DNA from: Candidatus Saccharimonadota bacterium
GTDB lineage: Bacteria > Patescibacteriota > Saccharimonadia > Saccharimonadales > SLHW01
Reading direction: 5' to 3'
DNA length: 13,341 bases
NCBI GenBank assembly: GCA_007132685.1
Contig: SLOC01000009.1
Location: 1 to 13,341 of the forward strand
Both the position numbers and the translations under genes were made by a program. The notes under the pieces were generated by a model. That model had not been told where the DNA came from, made no database searches, and worked only from the letters and a program-made list of their open reading frames with translations. Positions 1 through 5,514 of the stretch are shown here, one piece after another. The number at the start of each line of letters is the position of its first letter. Position 1 is the stretch's first letter.

Positions 1-1
1 A

Positions 2-82
2 AATATCGCAGATATGGCAAAGGCAGAAACTTTTGGCATATGGCCTCCATCATACCGATATGTGTACCCCATGCAACCATAA
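2..82 (+). CDS. possible 3' end of an upstream gene, unidentified
   Basis: Frame 2 is open from the window edge to a TAA at 80-82. It ends ...FGIWPPSYRYVYPMQP and uses the GCA, GAT and GGC codons common in the following gene. An extended -10 box just downstream (99-107) suggests that a gene ends here and a new promoter begins. Two other frames are also open. Frame 3 runs on to a TAA at 141-143, but is unusually rich in His and Cys. A minus-strand frame from 140 back to the edge would encode a hydrophobic N terminus, but has no Shine-Dalgarno. The choice between them is not secure, and I recognise no family. Confidence 0.3.
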   Translation, partial: NIADMAKAETFGIWPPSYRYVYPMQP

Positions 83-98
83 CCATAACAGAGAGCCA

Positions 99-107
99 TG
101 TTATTAT
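99..107 (+). promoter_or_regulatory. extended -10 promoter of the repeat-protein gene
   Basis: TGtTATTAT matches the extended -10 form (TG, one base, then the hexamer at 102-107) seen before several genes here. Transcription would start near 114, giving a leader of about 45 bases. That leader holds a small hairpin, GCATC/GATGC at 119-132 with an AAAA loop, and the AGGAGGG Shine-Dalgarno at 147-153. No good -35 box is visible. Confidence 0.4.
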
Positions 108-158
108 GGGTATACGACGCATCAAAAGATGCAAAAACATTAAAGTAGGAGGGACCAA

Positions 159-728
159 ATGCTAAAACGAATAATCGAAGAAACGTCTGGCGCAGTTGTT
201 GCTGCAGTCAAGGGTGTAGATGATATTTTGAGCGCGATAACTGGCACCGTCAAAAACCAAGTTGTAAATGTACTGAAAGGTGCTGGTGAAGTCGGTAGTA
301 GCACTGTCGAATCAGTTGCATCAGTTGCAAGTGGCGCAGTAAAAGGTGCTGGTGAAGTCGGCGCTTCAGTAACCGAAACGGCTGCCAATACAGTAAGTGG
401 CGCAGTTAAAGGCGTCGTAGAAGTTGGTGGCAACGTTATCGACGGTGTTCGTGGTAGCGTACACGGTGTCGTGCAAGCAGCAGCAGAAACTGGTGGTGAC
501 GTTGGCGGTGCAGCAGTAGCTGCAGTCAGAGGAGGAATTAAAGCAGCTGGTGATGCTGGGGCTGATACAGCCGAAGCAACAAAGGCAGCTGTTAATGGTG
601 CGCTAGATGCCGCAACCACTGTTGGCGGATCAGCAGTAGAGACCGTACGAAACGCACTTCTATCGACGGCTGAACTACCCAGAGACCTTGTCGAATCAGC
701 CATCAAGGGTTCAGATAAAGACAAGTAG
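159..728 (+). CDS. Ala/Gly/Val-rich protein with six 22-residue tandem repeats
   Basis: 189 residues starting at an ATG placed 5 bases after AGGAGGG. Residues 37-168 divide without gaps into six consecutive 22-residue units, beginning NVLKGAGEVG, GAVKGAGEVG, GAVKGVVEVG, GVVQAAAETG, GGIKAAGDAG and GALDAATTVG. Residues 11-32 look like a further, more diverged unit followed by four extra residues. Each unit is two 11-residue halves, the periodicity known from LEA group 3 proteins, synucleins and apolipoproteins, which form amphipathic helices on membranes or upon drying. There is no signal peptide, transmembrane segment or cysteine. The C terminus is short and charged, ending GSDKDK. The repeats are still visible in the DNA: 20 identical bases recur at 276-295 and 342-361, exactly 66 apart. 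The gene is likely transcribed alone and closed by the terminator at 768-803. A membrane-surface or desiccation-protective role is inferred from the periodicity only, and no family is assigned. Confidence 0.85.
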   Translation: MLKRIIEETSGAVVAAVKGVDDILSAITGTVKNQVVNVLKGAGEVGSSTVESVASVASGAVKGAGEVGASVTETAANTVSGAVKGVVEVGGNVIDGVRGSVHGVVQAAAETGGDVGGAAVAAVRGGIKAAGDAGADTAEATKAAVNGALDAATTVGGSAVETVRNALLSTAELPRDLVESAIKGSDKDK

Positions 729-742
729 TAACGCTCTATCCT

Positions 743-766
743 GGGGCTCTATTAGGGGCTCTATTA
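743..766 (+). repeat. tandem duplication of a 12-bp unit
   Basis: GGGGCTCTATTA occurs twice head to tail (743-754 and 755-766) with no mismatch, between the stop codon of the repeat-protein gene and its terminator. It encodes nothing visible. Confidence 0.9.
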
Positions 767-767
767 T

Positions 768-803
768 AAAAATAAGCCGTCCTGTATAGGCGGCTTATTT
801 TTT
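768..803 (+). terminator. Rho-independent terminator
   Basis: AAAATAAGCCG at 769-779 pairs with CGGCTTATTTT at 791-801. The inner CCT/AGG (781-783 with 788-790) adds three pairs around a GTAT loop, and T780 bulges out. A T-run ends at 803. It closes the repeat-protein gene and insulates the promoter of the next one. Confidence 0.9.
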
Positions 804-827
804 ACCTCATAAAAAGAATGAGTGAGG

Positions 828-833
828 TATACT
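828..833 (+). promoter_or_regulatory. -10 box of the zinc-ribbon gene, probable leaderless start
   Basis: TATACT ends 6 bases before the ATG at 840, so transcription should begin at or next to the start codon. No -35 box is convincing at the usual spacing. Confidence 0.5.
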
Positions 834-839
834 CTATCT

Positions 840-1583
840 ATGGCACAAAAATATTGCACTAACTGTGGGAAAATGATTGCTGCCCACGCGAACTATTGTC
901 CAAAGTGTGGCAGTGCACAAAACTGGTTCGAAGCGAAAGCCCAGCAAGCGATTGATCACCATCCTCAGGCGCAACAAGATCAACCGGGGCAAACACCCCA
1001 GCCATCTGCAAATTCCGAGCCTGACTCTCCCTCTCAAGCCGAAGCAAAGACTCATAAACCAAAGCAGAGCAAAACGATTGAGCGGCAACGACTCTGCCAG
1101 CGCGCCGTCTGGTCATTTTATCTAAGCTATATCGGCAAGACGAGCTTATTGTTTTTTCTCTTCATTATCGGCACGGTGTTTGAACCGCTGCTGTTTGGTC
1201 CATTACTTGGCGCATACGTCATCATCCTCTACGTATCAGCGGTAATTGTTCATCAAAACTACTATTACGAAGTAAATACCTCGGCATTTCGCAAGGAGCA
1301 TGGCGTCATTCATAAGACAGATGTAACTATCCCATTTAATCGGATTCAAAACGTAAACATTACCCGTAGCCTCAGCGATCGTATTTTAGGGCTCGCGAGG
1401 GTTGATATCGAAAGTGCGGGAAGTTCTTCAATCACAAAACGAAATGTCGCTGGAGGCAGCAAAACTAAATCCGAGGGGCACCTGCCGGGTATCACTCTTC
1501 CTCAGGCAAAAGAAGTGCACGATTTACTGATTGAAAAATTTGGTAGATTCCAAGGCCAGCCTGGCTCTGGCGGCAACCCATAA
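840..1583 (+). CDS. zinc-ribbon and PH-domain membrane protein
   Basis: 247 residues from the ATG at 840. An in-frame GTG at 822 lies upstream of the -10 box and is disfavoured. The N terminus is a short zinc ribbon with C6xxC9 and C20xxC23 (YCTNCGK, YCPKCGS). A Gln/Pro/Ser-rich hydrophilic linker follows to about residue 75. Next come two hydrophobic segments near residues 105-140 (LLFFLFIIGTVFE, GAYVIILYVSAVIV). The remainder, from NYYYEV onward, has the pattern of the bacterial PH domain bPH_2/DUF304 seen in YdbS-like proteins: a G-V-I-x-x-x-x-x-x-I-P-F-x-R-I-Q-N-V block, then LSDRILGLARVDIESAG. Such proteins are usually membrane-bound with the PH domain in the cytoplasm, and their role is poorly known. 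The gene converges on the potassium channel gene with a 9-base gap and no terminator between them. Confidence 0.85.
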   Translation: MAQKYCTNCGKMIAAHANYCPKCGSAQNWFEAKAQQAIDHHPQAQQDQPGQTPQPSANSEPDSPSQAEAKTHKPKQSKTIERQRLCQRAVWSFYLSYIGKTSLLFFLFIIGTVFEPLLFGPLLGAYVIILYVSAVIVHQNYYYEVNTSAFRKEHGVIHKTDVTIPFNRIQNVNITRSLSDRILGLARVDIESAGSSSITKRNVAGGSKTKSEGHLPGITLPQAKEVHDLLIEKFGRFQGQPGSGGNP

Positions 1584-1592
1584 AAAGCGGGA

Positions 1593-2282
1593 CTACCTAT
1601 TGCTTGTTGAGTCTTCGTTTTGAGTAGTAAGGAAATAGTTGCTGACTATACCGACAATTGTACCGATAAGCGCGAGACCAAACAGCATCAGCACCATGGC
1701 TACCATCCTGCCCTCAATGGTCACTGGATATATATCACCATACCCAACGCTTGTAGCCGTAACGACTGCCCACCAAAGCGCGTCCAAGAAATTCTGTATG
1801 TCAGGATTAGCAACCTGCTCGAACTGATAAAACCCAGCAGCACCTGTAAAAATTATTATTGTCGCAAAGAGTGCTACAAAGATATAGCGAGAACTGTGAC
1901 GTGATACGTCTTCACTGTGCTCACTGATTGCCTTTATTCGTGCATATAGTCGAACAACCCGAACAAGTCGAAGAAGCTGAATTGAACGTAACGCCTGAAA
2001 AACTGACTCAGTCACGGGGATACTAGCAAGCAACAGGTACCAGTTTTTCTTAAAGTACCTCATTTTATGTTTAGCTACAGCTAGCTCGTAACCAAAATCT
2101 GCTAGAAATATCATCGCTACAATGAAGTCAATGGTATAAATGAGCCGGGTCTGTTCAGCCGCTAGTTCCAAACTAAGCTCTAAAATCAGAAGGCCTGCAG
2201 ACAGCAACGCAAGCAAAGCAATGACTACATCACGTAGGACAGACTCTCGATGGGGCAGCAACTGGTTTACGAGCGATCTCAT
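1593..2282 (-). CDS. voltage-gated-type potassium channel, six transmembrane segments
   Basis: 229 residues. It has four N-terminal hydrophobic segments, an S4-like segment with arginines about every third residue (R105, R108, R111, R115 in IQLLRLVRVVRLYARIKAI), a fifth helix near 132-150, the pore helix, and the selectivity filter TSVGYGD at 177-183, followed by S6. This is the layout of Kv/KvAP-type channels (Ion_trans family). Passive, potential-controlled K+ flux across the cytoplasmic membrane is the expected role. No RCK or cyclic-nucleotide domain follows S6; only about 15 polar residues remain. The ATG start lies 8 bases after a TACACT -10 box and has no Shine-Dalgarno. Confidence 0.92.
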   Translation of the reverse strand: MRSLVNQLLPHRESVLRDVVIALLALLSAGLLILELSLELAAEQTRLIYTIDFIVAMIFLADFGYELAVAKHKMRYFKKNWYLLLASIPVTESVFQALRSIQLLRLVRVVRLYARIKAISEHSEDVSRHSSRYIFVALFATIIIFTGAAGFYQFEQVANPDIQNFLDALWWAVVTATSVGYGDIYPVTIEGRMVAMVLMLFGLALIGTIVGIVSNYFLTTQNEDSTSNR

Positions 2283-2290
2283 TATGCTTT

Positions 2291-2299
2291 AGTGTAGCA
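2291..2299 (-). promoter_or_regulatory. extended -10 promoter of the potassium channel gene
   Basis: On the minus strand TGcTACACT (hexamer 2296-2291) ends 8 bases before the ATG at 2282. The message would begin within one or two bases of the start codon. The string TACACTAAAG recurs at the VKOR promoter. Confidence 0.55.
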
Positions 2300-2327
2300 A
2301 CACCGCTCTTAAAAATCGACTGTTTTA

Positions 2328-2756
2328 CTAGTTAGGGAAGCGCCTGTTAGTGTTTAAACTTGAGTGACAGTACTGCCCATTGGTTGCGGCCCTTACAGAA
2401 AAAACCCCCACATCATCGACAACAGTACTTTGCCTGTTTGGGAAAAAATTTTGCATCTCATCCATAACTCGCTGCTCGTCAGCTAAAAAATCTGATCTAT
2501 GCTCTCTTACAAAATACACAAAGTCAGCAACCATGGCTTGAGCAGCAGCAACGTCTTCTGTCTGAAATACTCGTAATAAGTCGGGTATCATTTGCTCGAG
2601 TTGCCTAGTGTCACGCTCTACGCGAGCATCATAAGTTTCAGGTTCTTCATCGAGACCAGCCTGCGCAACCTCTGTCGGCGCTGAGTCTTGCTCAGTATCA
2701 GCACTGAGATAAGAGCTGTGTGCTGCTTCTGGTGAGTCTACTATTATTTTATTCAT
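2328..2756 (-). CDS. uncharacterised acidic protein behind an attenuator-like leader
   Basis: 142 residues from the ATG at 2756. AGGAGG at 2771-2766 lies 9 bases upstream; a TTG directly before the ATG (2759) is the less likely start. Residues from about 20 to 45 are acidic and low in hydrophobics (TEVAQAGLDEEPETYDARVE). The middle, from about 45 to 105, is predicted by eye to be helical, with a repeating pattern of large hydrophobics (LEQMIPDLLRVFQTED, MVADFVYFVREH). The C-terminal third is polar, with one Cys, and ends NTNRRFPN. There is no signal peptide or transmembrane segment, and I recognise no family. Its transcript must run through the terminator at 2777-2813, because no promoter fits between that terminator and the start. 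Expression is therefore probably set by read-through from the promoter at 2931-2959. Confidence 0.75.
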   Translation of the reverse strand: MNKIIVDSPEAAHSSYLSADTEQDSAPTEVAQAGLDEEPETYDARVERDTRQLEQMIPDLLRVFQTEDVAAAQAMVADFVYFVREHRSDFLADEQRVMDEMQNFFPNRQSTVVDDVGVFSVRAATNGQYCHSSLNTNRRFPN

Positions 2757-2776
2757 CAATTGTTGCCTCCTAAATT

Positions 2777-2813
2777 AAAAATCCTCCGAGTTTCTGGTTG
2801 AAACTTCGGAGGA
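2777..2813 (-). terminator. intrinsic terminator in the leader, attenuator candidate
   Basis: Read on the minus strand, TCCTCCGA (2813-2806) and GTTTC (2804-2800) pair with GAAAC (2794-2790) and TCGGAGGA (2789-2782), leaving one bulged base (2805) and a 5-base loop (2799-2795). That is 13 base pairs, followed by TTTTTAATTT. It also lies downstream of the purA operon and may end it. It ends only 5 bases before the Shine-Dalgarno of the gene at 2756. A competing pairing exists between 2856-2844 and 2807-2795. Confidence 0.85.
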
Positions 2814-2856
2814 GGTGTTTTTATTGCTTATACTTTATATTATGAAGCTTCAACCA
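2795..2856 (-). promoter_or_regulatory. candidate antiterminator pairing competing with the terminator
   Basis: On the minus-strand RNA, TGGTTGAAGCTTC (2856-2844) is complementary to GAAGTTTCAACCA (2807-2795): 13 consecutive pairs with a single G-U. The second segment covers the inner part of the terminator's 5' arm and its whole loop, so the two structures cannot coexist. The first segment is the last few codons of the leader ORF, just before its TAA at 2842-2840. A ribosome that finishes the ORF would mask it. Confidence 0.6.
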
Positions 2857-2923
2857 TAGCGAATCGTTCAATCACTAGAATGTGACGAATAATACCGATA
2901 ATCCCTATAACTTGTGCTTGCAT
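2840..2923 (-). CDS. 27-residue Ile-rich leaderless leader ORF
   Basis: The ATG at 2923 lies 7 bases after the -10 box TATAAC, so it would be at the 5' end of the RNA. The ORF has 27 codons and a TAA stop. Seven residues are Ile (core VIGIIGIIRHILVI), with three Val and one Leu. By helical-wheel arithmetic the core is amphipathic: Ile and Leu cover one half, and R13, R20, H14, E25 and two glycines lie mainly on the other. It may be a leader peptide whose translation controls the terminator downstream, as in the ilv-type attenuators of other bacteria, or a small membrane-active peptide. Too short for any family assignment. That it is translated at all is inferred from its start position. Confidence 0.45.
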   Translation of the reverse strand: MQAQVIGIIGIIRHILVIERFAMVEAS

Positions 2924-2930
2924 GCCTGTA

Positions 2931-2959
2931 GTTATACGCAAGATGTGAAAGTGCGTCAA
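2931..2959 (-). promoter_or_regulatory. sigma-70-type promoter with -35 and -10 boxes
   Basis: Minus-strand TTGACG (2959-2954), a 17-base spacer, then TATAAC (2936-2931). It is the only site I found in the window with both boxes at ideal spacing. It lies between the stop of the small purA-linked gene and the leader ORF. The expected start of transcription coincides with the ATG at 2923. Confidence 0.75.
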
Positions 2960-2989
2960 GTGCTTCAAGAAGTTACGATGGCATACTGC

Positions 2990-3301
2990 TCAGGCATTGT
3001 CGGCGGACAGAATCCTACGCATTGTGCCTTCATATTCTGGGAAATATTTCCCGATAATAAGCAAATCAAAGCTTGGTAAAATACTCTCTTTTGGCTCACG
3101 CTCAAGCAAGAAATAAAACGACTGCTCAAGTAGTGTCTCCGGGCTAGCCATACCATTTGTCAGCTGATGATGACCCTGTTCTGAAAGCGTCACCGTATGT
3201 TTGGACTGAGACCCGTCAGGAGAAATGACAGCCACTTCAAACTTTCCCTCCGGCAACTCTTCGAGCTGAGCTACGCGAACTTCGTGATCACTTGTATTCA
3301 T
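2990..3301 (-). CDS. small conserved-looking protein overlapping purA
   Basis: 103 residues. The ATG at 3301 overlaps the last codons of purA by 14 bases, and GGGAG at 3313-3309 stands 7 bases upstream, inside purA. Translation is therefore probably coupled to purA. The first half reads as short beta strands (KFEVAVISPDG, KHTVTLSEQGHHQL). The second half is helical, with a distinctive block: LLEQSFYFLLEREPKESIL, then FDLLIIGKYFPEYEGTMRRIL. There is no signal peptide, membrane helix or metal-binding motif. I do not know a named family or function. The operon position gives no more than a loose link to purine metabolism, because unrelated genes are often coupled in small genomes. Confidence 0.75.
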   Translation of the reverse strand: MNTSDHEVRVAQLEELPEGKFEVAVISPDGSQSKHTVTLSEQGHHQLTNGMASPETLLEQSFYFLLEREPKESILPSFDLLIIGKYFPEYEGTMRRILSADNA

Positions 3302-4580
3302 TATCCATCTCCCGCTTGATAGTTTGCTCCCTGTCAGGGCCCACCGAAGCTATTGAAACCGGCGTATCTAGCTTGTCTTCTATAAAGGCGACGTAGTCAT
3401 GAAATTGTTTTGGCAAATCAGACCAATGGGAAAGTCCGCTGACATCTTCTGACCATCCGTCTAGCTCATCATAGCGAGGGGTAACTGTCTCGTCTGCAAA
3501 ATCAAACGGAACCCCTGCTATCGCTTCACCGTCAGCATCGAGATAGTTCGTTGCGACTGATAGTCGTTCGAATCCGGACAGGACATCGCCTTTCATCATA
3601 AATAACTCGTCTACACCGTTTATCATGCAGGCATATTTCAATGCTACAAGATCCAACCAGCCACAACGACGCTCACGACCGGTAGTCGCACCAAATTCCT
3701 TGCCGTTCTTTTGAATTTTTTCTCCCGTTTTGTCGAATAACTCTGTCGGAAAAGGGCCACTACCTACACGAGTGCAATACGCCTTGAAGACACCGAATAC
3801 TTTGCCGATTTGATTGGGGGCAACCCCGAGACCGGTACATACTCCACCGCTGATAGTATGTGATGAAGTAACGAATGGGTACGACCCGTAGCTGATGTCC
3901 AGTAGCGTACCCTGCGCACCTTCGGCGAGAACACGTTTGCCTGCTTGTAATTGTTGATGGATGAAATAACTATCGTCCACGAGCTTGATCGAGCGCAAAA
4001 CCTCGATTGCACTTAGCCATTCTTTCATTTCCTTTTCGAATGAAACGTCATAGTCAAGCCACTTCAGGAGCTCGTGGTGCTCCGTAGTCAACTTGTCGAG
4101 TTTTTTATCAAAATCAGAGCTATGAATATCACCTACTCGCAATCCACGCCGTGCTACTTTGTCAGTATAGGTCGGCCCGATGCCCCGCAAAGTGCTACCG
4201 ATGGCCTGCTTACCTTTTTTCTTCTCATAAGCGGCATCCAGTAGGCGATGAGTTGGCAGAATAAGGTGTGTTTTTTGGGCAATAATAAGTCTCTGCACTA
4301 CATCACTGGCACTAGAAGATACTTCATTGATTTCGTCTCGCAAAAGAACTGGGTCAAGCACCATCCCATTACCAATCAAGTTCATCGTGTTCTCTTGGAA
4401 AATACCTGACGGCAGACAGTGCAAGACATGTTTTTTGCCATTTAATACAAGGGTGTGTCCGGCGTTTGGACCTCCCTGGAATCGGGCTACAACATCGTAG
4501 TCAGGCGCCAGGACATCAACTACTTTGCCCTTGCCTTCATCGCCCCACTGAAGCCCTAATAGTACGTCTACTTTGCTCAC
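3288..4580 (-). CDS. purA: adenylosuccinate synthase
   Basis: 430 residues, the usual length for PurA. The enzyme joins IMP and aspartate using GTP to give adenylosuccinate, the first committed step from IMP to AMP in the cytoplasm. The GTP-binding loop QWGDEGKGK is at 11-19, with catalytic Asp14, and His42 lies in GGPNAGHT. Further family blocks are GSTLRGIGPTYTDK, EGAQGTLLDISYGSYPFVTSS and TTGRERRCGWLD. The start is GTG. It lies 7 bases after an extended -10 box and has no Shine-Dalgarno, so the message is probably leaderless from a GTG. No other purine-synthesis gene is nearby, which fits salvage of IMP rather than de novo synthesis. Confidence 0.98.
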   Translation of the reverse strand: MSKVDVLLGLQWGDEGKGKVVDVLAPDYDVVARFQGGPNAGHTLVLNGKKHVLHCLPSGIFQENTMNLIGNGMVLDPVLLRDEINEVSSSASDVVQRLIIAQKTHLILPTHRLLDAAYEKKKGKQAIGSTLRGIGPTYTDKVARRGLRVGDIHSSDFDKKLDKLTTEHHELLKWLDYDVSFEKEMKEWLSAIEVLRSIKLVDDSYFIHQQLQAGKRVLAEGAQGTLLDISYGSYPFVTSSHTISGGVCTGLGVAPNQIGKVFGVFKAYCTRVGSGPFPTELFDKTGEKIQKNGKEFGATTGRERRCGWLDLVALKYACMINGVDELFMMKGDVLSGFERLSVATNYLDADGEAIAGVPFDFADETVTPRYDELDGWSEDVSGLSHWSDLPKQFHDYVAFIEDKLDTPVSIASVGPDREQTIKREMDNEYK

Positions 4581-4587
4581 CGCCTAA

Positions 4588-4596
4588 AGTATACCA
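4588..4596 (-). promoter_or_regulatory. extended -10 promoter of purA
   Basis: Minus-strand TGgTATACT (hexamer 4593-4588) ends 7 bases before the GTG at 4580. It sits just past the stop codon of the upstream gene (4607-4605), so purA can be transcribed separately from it. Confidence 0.6.
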
Positions 4597-4604
4597 GTTT
4601 CGAC

Positions 4605-4847
4605 TTAAAGTTCGTATTTCTCTGCGTGTTCGTTGAGATTTCGCATGAAGTCCTTGGCCTGTTTGCGTGTCAATGCAACACGTGCAACCACATGTTGCTG
4701 GTCTGGCTGTGGCAAGGCTTGTGCAAAAGTCAGTGTTACGACATGTTCGTTCGAGCCAATAAGATAAGAATCAGCATACAGAACAGGGGTCTTGCTGGGG
4801 TCCATATTAAAATTTACGTTTCGCTTCTTGTTTGATTCATCTGCCAT
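4605..4847 (-). CDS. DUF3467-like small protein
   Basis: 80 residues. The ATG at 4847 stands 7 bases after GGGAGG (4860-4855). The order of features resembles DUF3467: a short polar N terminus, YADSYLIGSNEHVVTLTFAQ as paired strands, VVARVALTRKQAKDFMRNL running into a helix, and a closing EHAEKYE. The function of that family is unknown. Soluble, with no Cys and no signal peptide. The gene runs in the same direction as purA with 24 bases between them. The assignment rests on pattern memory, not on an alignment. Confidence 0.75.
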   Translation of the reverse strand: MADESNKKRNVNFNMDPSKTPVLYADSYLIGSNEHVVTLTFAQALPQPDQQHVVARVALTRKQAKDFMRNLNEHAEKYEL

Positions 4848-4867
4848 ATAGCTACCTCCCTAGCTTT

Positions 4868-4873
4868 TGTATA
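4868..4873 (-). promoter_or_regulatory. -10 box of the DUF3467-like gene
   Basis: TATACA on the minus strand would give a leader of about 14 bases that carries the GGGAGG Shine-Dalgarno. It lies back to back with the promoter of the methyltransferase gene; both share the 61-base gap 4848-4908. Confidence 0.35.
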
Positions 4874-4896
4874 CCTCTTTATCCTAACAGGTTCGT

Positions 4897-4902
4897 TATA
4901 CT
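4897..4902 (+). promoter_or_regulatory. -10 box of the methyltransferase gene, probable leaderless start
   Basis: TATACT ends 6 bases before the ATG at 4909. No Shine-Dalgarno fits in between, and there is no clear -35 box. Confidence 0.55.
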
Positions 4903-4908
4903 GATGCT

Positions 4909-5487
4909 ATGACAAAAGACAGTCACATCGATAAAGAGCTATTGGGAGGTGACGACACTCGTAATGTAGTTGATGGCTATAAATACTGGAAAGTTAGCGC
5001 AATCAAAGCGGACCTAGCTAAACGGACCTTCCCTGTGCAGATCGCTATAGAGAACTTCCAGCATGATTATAATATCGGTTCTATTGTTCGCAGCGCCAAT
5101 GCTTGTAATGTGTCAGCTGTACATATTATCGGTAAAAAACACTGGAATCGTCGAGGCGCGATGGCGACCGAAAAATATCTTCATCTACAGCAACATCCTA
5201 CAAGAGAAGCTTTCTTAGATTGGTACGATCAAAAGGCTTCTAGTTATACACTAATCGGCGTGGATAATGTAGATAACAGTGTAAATCTTTCAGACGCCCA
5301 GCTGCCCGAGAAGTCGCTGTTTGTTTTTGGTCAAGAAGGACCTGGTTTATCTGTAGAGATGCAGAGAGCCTGCGCGTACCTGATTGCAATAGAGCAGTTT
5401 GGCTCTACGAGATCCGTTAATGTTGGCGTAGCTGGTGGCATCGTGATGTACGAATGGCTTCGCCGAAACGTACTTACAAATTCATAG
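4909..5487 (+). CDS. TrmH/SpoU-family RNA 2'-O-methyltransferase
   Basis: 192 residues, about the size of a minimal SPOUT enzyme without an extra RNA-binding domain. The three SpoU motifs are present in order: motif 1 NIGSIVRSANACNVSAVHI, motif 2 SLFVFGQEGPGLS, and motif 3 IEQFGSTRSVNVGVAGGIVM. The Arg of motif 1, the Glu of FGQEGPGL, and the SVNV/N loop are the residues normally used for catalysis and for the knotted AdoMet pocket. It would methylate a ribose 2'-OH in tRNA or rRNA in the cytoplasm. Which nucleotide cannot be read from the sequence. The N-terminal 35 residues are specific to this protein. It converges on the LysM-like gene with a 27-base gap and no terminator hairpin. Confidence 0.93.
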   Translation: MTKDSHIDKELLGGDDTRNVVDGYKYWKVSAIKADLAKRTFPVQIAIENFQHDYNIGSIVRSANACNVSAVHIIGKKHWNRRGAMATEKYLHLQQHPTREAFLDWYDQKASSYTLIGVDNVDNSVNLSDAQLPEKSLFVFGQEGPGLSVEMQRACAYLIAIEQFGSTRSVNVGVAGGIVMYEWLRRNVLTNS

Positions 5488-5514
5488 CCTTACGAGTACC
5501 GCTTAATCTATTTG

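Noticed and set aside
1..140. Minus-strand open frame encoding a hydrophobic N terminus
   Set aside because: It has no Shine-Dalgarno and no -10 box before either ATG, and it would overlap the promoter region of the gene at 159.
3..143. Frame 3 at the window start, KLLAYGLHHTDMCTPCNH, resembling the C terminus of YfiH-type (laccase-domain) purine nucleoside phosphorylases
   Set aside because: The spacing between the Gly and the C-T pair is shorter than in the family as I know it, the final S-x-R-R block is missing, and the frame is abnormally rich in His and Cys. The promoter at 99-107 also fits better with an earlier stop at 82.
140..724. Long minus-strand open frame opposite the repeat-protein gene, rich in Ala, Thr, Ser and Pro
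   Set aside because: It mirrors the repetitive codons of the real plus-strand gene, which has a strong Shine-Dalgarno and a terminator on its own strand.
2782..2820. The hairpin at 2782-2813 as a plus-strand terminator, since GTGTTTTT follows it
   Set aside because: No plus-strand gene ends upstream of it; the nearest genes on both sides are minus-strand, so the minus-strand reading is the meaningful one.
2882..3079. Plus-strand ORF of 65 codons opposite the leader region
   Set aside because: It has no Shine-Dalgarno or promoter on that strand, and it overlaps both the minus-strand promoter and the end of a supported minus-strand gene.
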